A DNA stretch of 64,000 bases from Amycolatopsis sp. CA-230715 (GTDB lineage: Bacteria > Actinomycetota > Actinomycetes > Mycobacteriales > Pseudonocardiaceae). The stretch lies in contig NZ_CP059997.1 in assembly GCF_018736145.1 (NCBI RefSeq), positions 7,377,501 through 7,441,500 on the forward strand. Direction: 5' to 3'. This document shows positions 61,153 to 64,000 of the stretch, one piece after another. The translations under genes were made by a program, and so were the position numbers. Within the stretch, counting starts at the first letter, position 1; the number at the start of each line of letters is the position of its first letter. The notes under the pieces were generated by a model. That model made no database searches. It saw only the letters and a list, made by a program, of their open reading frames with translations, and was not told the origin of the DNA.

Positions 61153-61907
61153 GCGCGCAGGAAGGCGAGCACCGCGGCCCTGCCGAGTGATTCGCGGTCC
61201 TCGCCGAGCGCGGCGAGCGTGCTTTCCACGACGACCGCGCGCGGCAGCGCCGACGCCCACGCGTGCGCGATCGCGGCAGGGTGCACGGGATCGTCGACGC
61301 AGGCGGCGATGCCGACCGGCACGTCCAGCGTCGCCAGCGCGGACAGCGCGGGCGCCGAGTGGCAGGCGGCGGCCAGCAGGCTGTCCGCCAGATCGTCCCC
61401 GTGCCGCCGCCACGCCCGCGTGAGCTCGTCGGCGAGCCAGTGCGGCACGCCTGCCGTCGAAGCCCGCAGCGTCGCTTCCAGGCCCGTTCTGCGGACCAGA
61501 TCGGCCGACGCGCGGGCAGCCAGCGAAGCGGGCGCGTCACCGGGCGCGCCTTGCCAAGCGGGCAGCGCGGCCAGCACCCCGGCGCAGCGGTCCCGGTTCG
61601 CCACCGCCCATTCCGCGGCGAGGTGCGCCCCGAACGAGATGCCGCCGACGAGGATCGGCCCGCGCGCCGCGGCCGCGTCGAGCGCGGCGAAGTAGCCGGG
61701 GATCAGCCGGTCGCCTGGCGGGGGCGGCGGCAACTGCGCGTTGACGCCGACGGCGGCCAGTGGACCTGCGAAAACGGCTCCCGCGAACAGTTCGTCGGAG
61801 CCGGTTCCCGGGAGCACGACGGCCGCTGAGGCCGGGATAGCAAAGGTCACGTTGCGATCTTCGTCCAAGTCGGTTTCCCTTGCCGTCGAAGGGTTACGCT
61901 TAATCAC
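61131..61907 (-). CDS. Alpha/beta-hydrolase-like protein
   Basis: A 258-residue protein (fewer if GTG 61850 is the start). It has VVLPGTGSDELFAGAVFAGP near the N-terminus, nucleophile motif G-I-S-F-G, and later DDPVHP that may supply the acidic residue. The pattern corresponds to the Rv2695-type hydrolase of this block; substrate is unknown. It is divergent from the OB-fold gene by 47 bp. Confidence 0.82.
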   Translation of the reverse strand: MIKRNPSTARETDLDEDRNVTFAIPASAAVVLPGTGSDELFAGAVFAGPLAAVGVNAQLPPPPPGDRLIPGYFAALDAAAARGPILVGGISFGAHLAAEWAVANRDRCAGVLAALPAWQGAPGDAPASLAARASADLVRRTGLEATLRASTAGVPHWLADELTRAWRRHGDDLADSLLAAACHSAPALSALATLDVPVGIAACVDDPVHPAAIAHAWASALPRAVVVESTLAALGEDRESLGRAAVLAFLRAQSATAT

Positions 61908-61954
61908 GCACGGGCCGTTTCAGTCGGGGGCCCCGGAGCACAGGAGCACCGCAT

Positions 61955-62332
61955 ATGCCCGCCAAAGACGGCGGCTACTTCAGCCGGTTGGTTCGCAAAC
62001 TGACCACCGACGTCGAGCAGCTCGACGCCGATGACCTCTCGAAGGAATCCGAGGCGGGCGGGGCGCAGCGCGCCTGCGACTGCAGGTCCGGCCAGGAAGT
62101 GACCGTGCTGGGCAGACTCCGCAGCGTCGAGCTGTGCCCGACCAACGAGGCCGCCACGCTGCAGGCGGAGTTGTTCGACGGCACCGAGGGCGTGACACTG
62201 GTGTGGCTGGGGCGGCGCCGGATCCCCGGTATCGAACCCGGCCGTACCATCAAGGTGCGGGGCCGGATGGCGGAGCGCGACGGCCAGAAGGTGCTGTACA
62301 ACCCGTACTACGAGCTGCAGACCACTTCCTGA
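61955..62332 (+). CDS. OB-fold nucleic acid-binding protein
   Basis: A 125-residue protein. An N-terminal helical region (RLVRKLTTDVEQLDADDLSK) leads to an OB-fold at ~45-120 (VTVLGRLRSVEL, then TLVWLGRRRIPGIEPGRTIK). It matches the Rv2694c-type protein, known in this gene order and sometimes described as a DNA-binding OB protein; function is not established. It is followed by DUF3159 on the same strand. Confidence 0.92.
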   Translation: MPAKDGGYFSRLVRKLTTDVEQLDADDLSKESEAGGAQRACDCRSGQEVTVLGRLRSVELCPTNEAATLQAELFDGTEGVTLVWLGRRRIPGIEPGRTIKVRGRMAERDGQKVLYNPYYELQTTS

Positions 62333-62368
62333 GTGCCGTGACGGCGGCATTCACAGACCGCCGAGGGC

Positions 62369-63115
62369 ATGAACCACGTGACTGAACCAGCCAAGGACGA
62401 GCAGGCAGAGCGGGCCGAGACCGAAGAGAAGCCGGAACCGACCCTGCTCGAGCAGATGGGCGGCGTGTCCGGCCTGTTCTACTCTTCGTTGCCGGTCATC
62501 GTGTTCGTGCTCGCGAACGCGTTCTGGGGGCTCACGGTCGGGATCTGGGCCGCGGTCGGCAGCGCGGTGGCGATCACCGTGCTGCGCGTGGTGCGCAAGG
62601 AGCCACTGCAGCCGGCCATCTCCGGTTTCTTCGGGGTCGCGATCGCCGCGTTCATCGCCTACCGCACCGGGTCGGCGAAGGGGTTCTTCCTGTTCGGCAT
62701 CTGGACGAGCCTCGCCTACTGCGCGGTCATGGTGATCTCCGTGCTCGCCCGCTGGCCGCTGGCGGGGGTGGTCTGGAACCTCCTCAACCGCACCGGCACC
62801 GAGTGGCGCAAGGACAAGCCGTCCCGCCTCGGCTACGACATCGCGACGCTGGCGCTGGCCGCGGTGTTCGCGGCGCGGTTCGTGGTGCAGCGCTGGCTGT
62901 ACAACGAGGACTACACGGGCTGGCTGGCGTTCGCGAAGATCGCGATGGGCTACCCGTTGTACGCGCTGGCGCTGCTCGTCGTGGTGTGGGCCGTGCGGCG
63001 CTCCGACAAGCGGCTCAAGGCCCTCCGCGAATCCGCGCCGCGTGAAGAAACCGATGCCGAGATCGAAGAACGCCTGCGCGCCAAATACAGCCAAACCCCC
63101 GCCACCGAAGCCTGA
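62369..63115 (+). CDS. DUF3159 membrane protein
   Basis: A 248-residue protein. An acidic N-terminal ~25 residues is followed by an LLEQMGGVSGLFYSSLPVIV segment and about six helices, ending in a basic tail (RRSDKRLKALRESAPREETD). It is the DUF3159 family (Rv2693c), conserved and of unknown function. It starts at ATG 62369, 36 bp after the OB-fold gene, probably in the same operon. Confidence 0.93.
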   Translation: MNHVTEPAKDEQAERAETEEKPEPTLLEQMGGVSGLFYSSLPVIVFVLANAFWGLTVGIWAAVGSAVAITVLRVVRKEPLQPAISGFFGVAIAAFIAYRTGSAKGFFLFGIWTSLAYCAVMVISVLARWPLAGVVWNLLNRTGTEWRKDKPSRLGYDIATLALAAVFAARFVVQRWLYNEDYTGWLAFAKIAMGYPLYALALLVVVWAVRRSDKRLKALRESAPREETDAEIEERLRAKYSQTPATEA

Positions 63116-63157
63116 CCTCCCCGCCCGACGCTGGACGGCGCGCAGCCATTCCGCAGT

Positions 63158-63210
63158 GCCCCGAAAGGGGCTTTCGGGGAAGTAGATGCCCCGAAAGCCA
63201 CCTTCGGGGC
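63158..63210. repeat. Two palindromic repeat units at 30-nt period
   Basis: Units at 63158-63180 and 63188-63210 have a period of exactly 30 nt and spacer AGTAGAT. Each has CCCCGAAAG paired with CTTTCGGGG or CCTTCGGGG. They lie between the convergent DUF3159 and TrkA genes. Confidence 0.85.
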
Positions 63211-63251
63211 ATCTACGGCAGCGCGGAAATCCCCTTGGCGGGGGAGGGAAG

Positions 63252-63908
63252 TCAGTAGCCCAGTGCGGATTTGATGTCGGGTTCGATATCGGCCGACGCC
63301 ACGAAGAGCAGTTCGTCGCCCGGCTCGAGCGGGTCGTCCGGCTGCGGCACGATTACCCGGTCACCGCGCAGGATCGTCACGAGCGCCGCGTCGCGGGGCA
63401 GGTTGATTTCGCTGACCGCCTTGCCCTCCAACGGGGTTTCCTGCGGCAACGTCAGTTCGACCAGGTTCGCCTGGCCCTGCCGGAACGTCATCAGGCGCAC
63501 CAGGTCGCCGACGCTCACCGCCTCCTCGACCATCGCGGCCAGCATGCGCGGCGTCGACACGGCGACGTCCACGCCCCACGCGTCGGTGAACAGCCATTCG
63601 TTGGCCGGGTTGTTCACCCGCGCGACCACGCGGCGCACCGCGAACTCGGTCTTCGCCAGCAGCGACACCACGAGGTTGACCTTGTCGTCCCCGGTCGCCG
63701 CGATCACCACCTCGCACAGCTGGATGCCGGACTCCTCCAGCGTCGACACCTCGCAGGCGTCGCCGAGCACCCAGTCCGCCTGCTCGACCGTCTCCGGTTC
63801 GAACTGGTGCGACTCGCGCTCGATCAGCATCACCTGGTGGCCGCCGTCGATGAGCTCCGCGGCGATAGACCTGCCGACCGCGCCCGCGCCCGCTATCGCT
63901 ACCCGCAT
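63252..63908 (-). CDS. ceoC: TrkA-family potassium uptake regulator, CeoC-like
   Basis: A 218-residue protein: RCK_N (Rossmann) domain at ~1-120 with VAIAGAGAVGRSIAAELIDG for NAD(H) binding, and an RCK_C domain from ~140 with LPRDAALVTILRGDRVIVPQ. Such subunits gate Trk-type K+ channels. It overlaps the upstream partner gene by one base pair (ATGA) and corresponds to ceoC in the mycobacterial ceoB-ceoC pair. Confidence 0.95.
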   Translation of the reverse strand: MRVAIAGAGAVGRSIAAELIDGGHQVMLIERESHQFEPETVEQADWVLGDACEVSTLEESGIQLCEVVIAATGDDKVNLVVSLLAKTEFAVRRVVARVNNPANEWLFTDAWGVDVAVSTPRMLAAMVEEAVSVGDLVRLMTFRQGQANLVELTLPQETPLEGKAVSEINLPRDAALVTILRGDRVIVPQPDDPLEPGDELLFVASADIEPDIKSALGY

Positions 63909-64000
63909 CAGTTCTCCTCCTCGGGGGCGTGGCGGGCGACGCTCGTGACCTCGGTGACCGTGCCCGAATGCGCGGCGACGTACACGGTGTCGTCGGCCTG
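63908..64000 (-). CDS. ceoB: TrkA-family potassium uptake regulator CeoB, 3' end only
   Basis: Only the last 30 codons lie in the window; the gene continues beyond 64000. The end reads DDTVYVAAHSGTVTEVTSVA with an acidic C-terminus, as in TrkA RCK_C domains. Its stop overlaps the ceoC start (ATGA). Position and coupling fit ceoB. Confidence 0.8.
   Translation of the reverse strand, partial: QADDTVYVAAHSGTVTEVTSVARHAPEEEN

Overview
The window is high-GC actinobacterial DNA of about 70% GC, with GTG and TTG starts, four-base ATGA/GTGA overlaps and lipobox signal peptides. The right end follows a gene order known from mycobacteria and relatives: sigA, ppgK, suhB, cei, DUF4193, DUF3093, dut, DUF3710, hydrolase, OB-fold protein, DUF3159, ceoC, ceoB. 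XRE/DUF5753 regulators with a DUF397 partner, small 'W-x-x-A-x-G-K-R-H-A' zinc-finger proteins, and palindromic intergenic repeats point to the Pseudonocardiaceae. Amycolatopsis or a close relative is most likely; this is inference from gene content, not a species call.

Layout. 1-5.9 kb: end of a tandem serine-hydrolase gene, a membrane protein, a NarL-type two-component pair and an orphan Imm49 immunity protein. 6.0-8.1 kb: tRNA-Pro, tRNA-Gly and an ABC-F ATPase. 8.1-17.2 kb: a matrixin-like secreted protease, a large LuxR-family ATPase regulator, two lipoproteins with a membrane protein, and a 1078-residue subtilase. 17.4-22.4 kb: regulators and small metabolic enzymes (TetR, metallo-hydrolase, MarR, PEP-mutase-like, DUF899, HxlR). 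22.5-24.9 kb: a secreted GH92 mannosidase behind a perfect LacI-type operator. 24.9-28.1 kb: XRE/DUF397, zinc-finger, HIT-like and methyltransferase genes. 28.7-35.2 kb: an RCC1-like secreted protein, a PP2C phosphatase, an FAD monooxygenase/TetR/SDR cluster and a secreted lipase. 35.3-41.4 kb: pseudouridine catabolism (psuG, a PfkB kinase), DUF3039, a YihY membrane protein and a DEAD-type helicase. 41.5-46.3 kb: a xylose-type ABC importer with its ROK regulator. 46.3-51.9 kb: an APC permease, a second two-component pair and two divergent membrane genes. 51.9-64 kb: two tandem, nearly identical primary sigma factor genes, then the conserved housekeeping block.

Three points stand out. First, the tandem sigA copies share about 980 bp with only two mismatches seen by eye, while their acidic linkers differ. 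Synonymous codon usage switches abruptly inside the shared part, which suggests mosaic origin and gene conversion. Second, a dispersed family of 23-nt imperfect palindromes, often at an exact 30-nt period, occurs at five intergenic sites. Third, two tandem 18-nt operator-like units lie between the second two-component pair and a divergent pair of uncharacterised membrane genes, a candidate sensory module. No CRISPR array, insertion sequence or prophage was seen.
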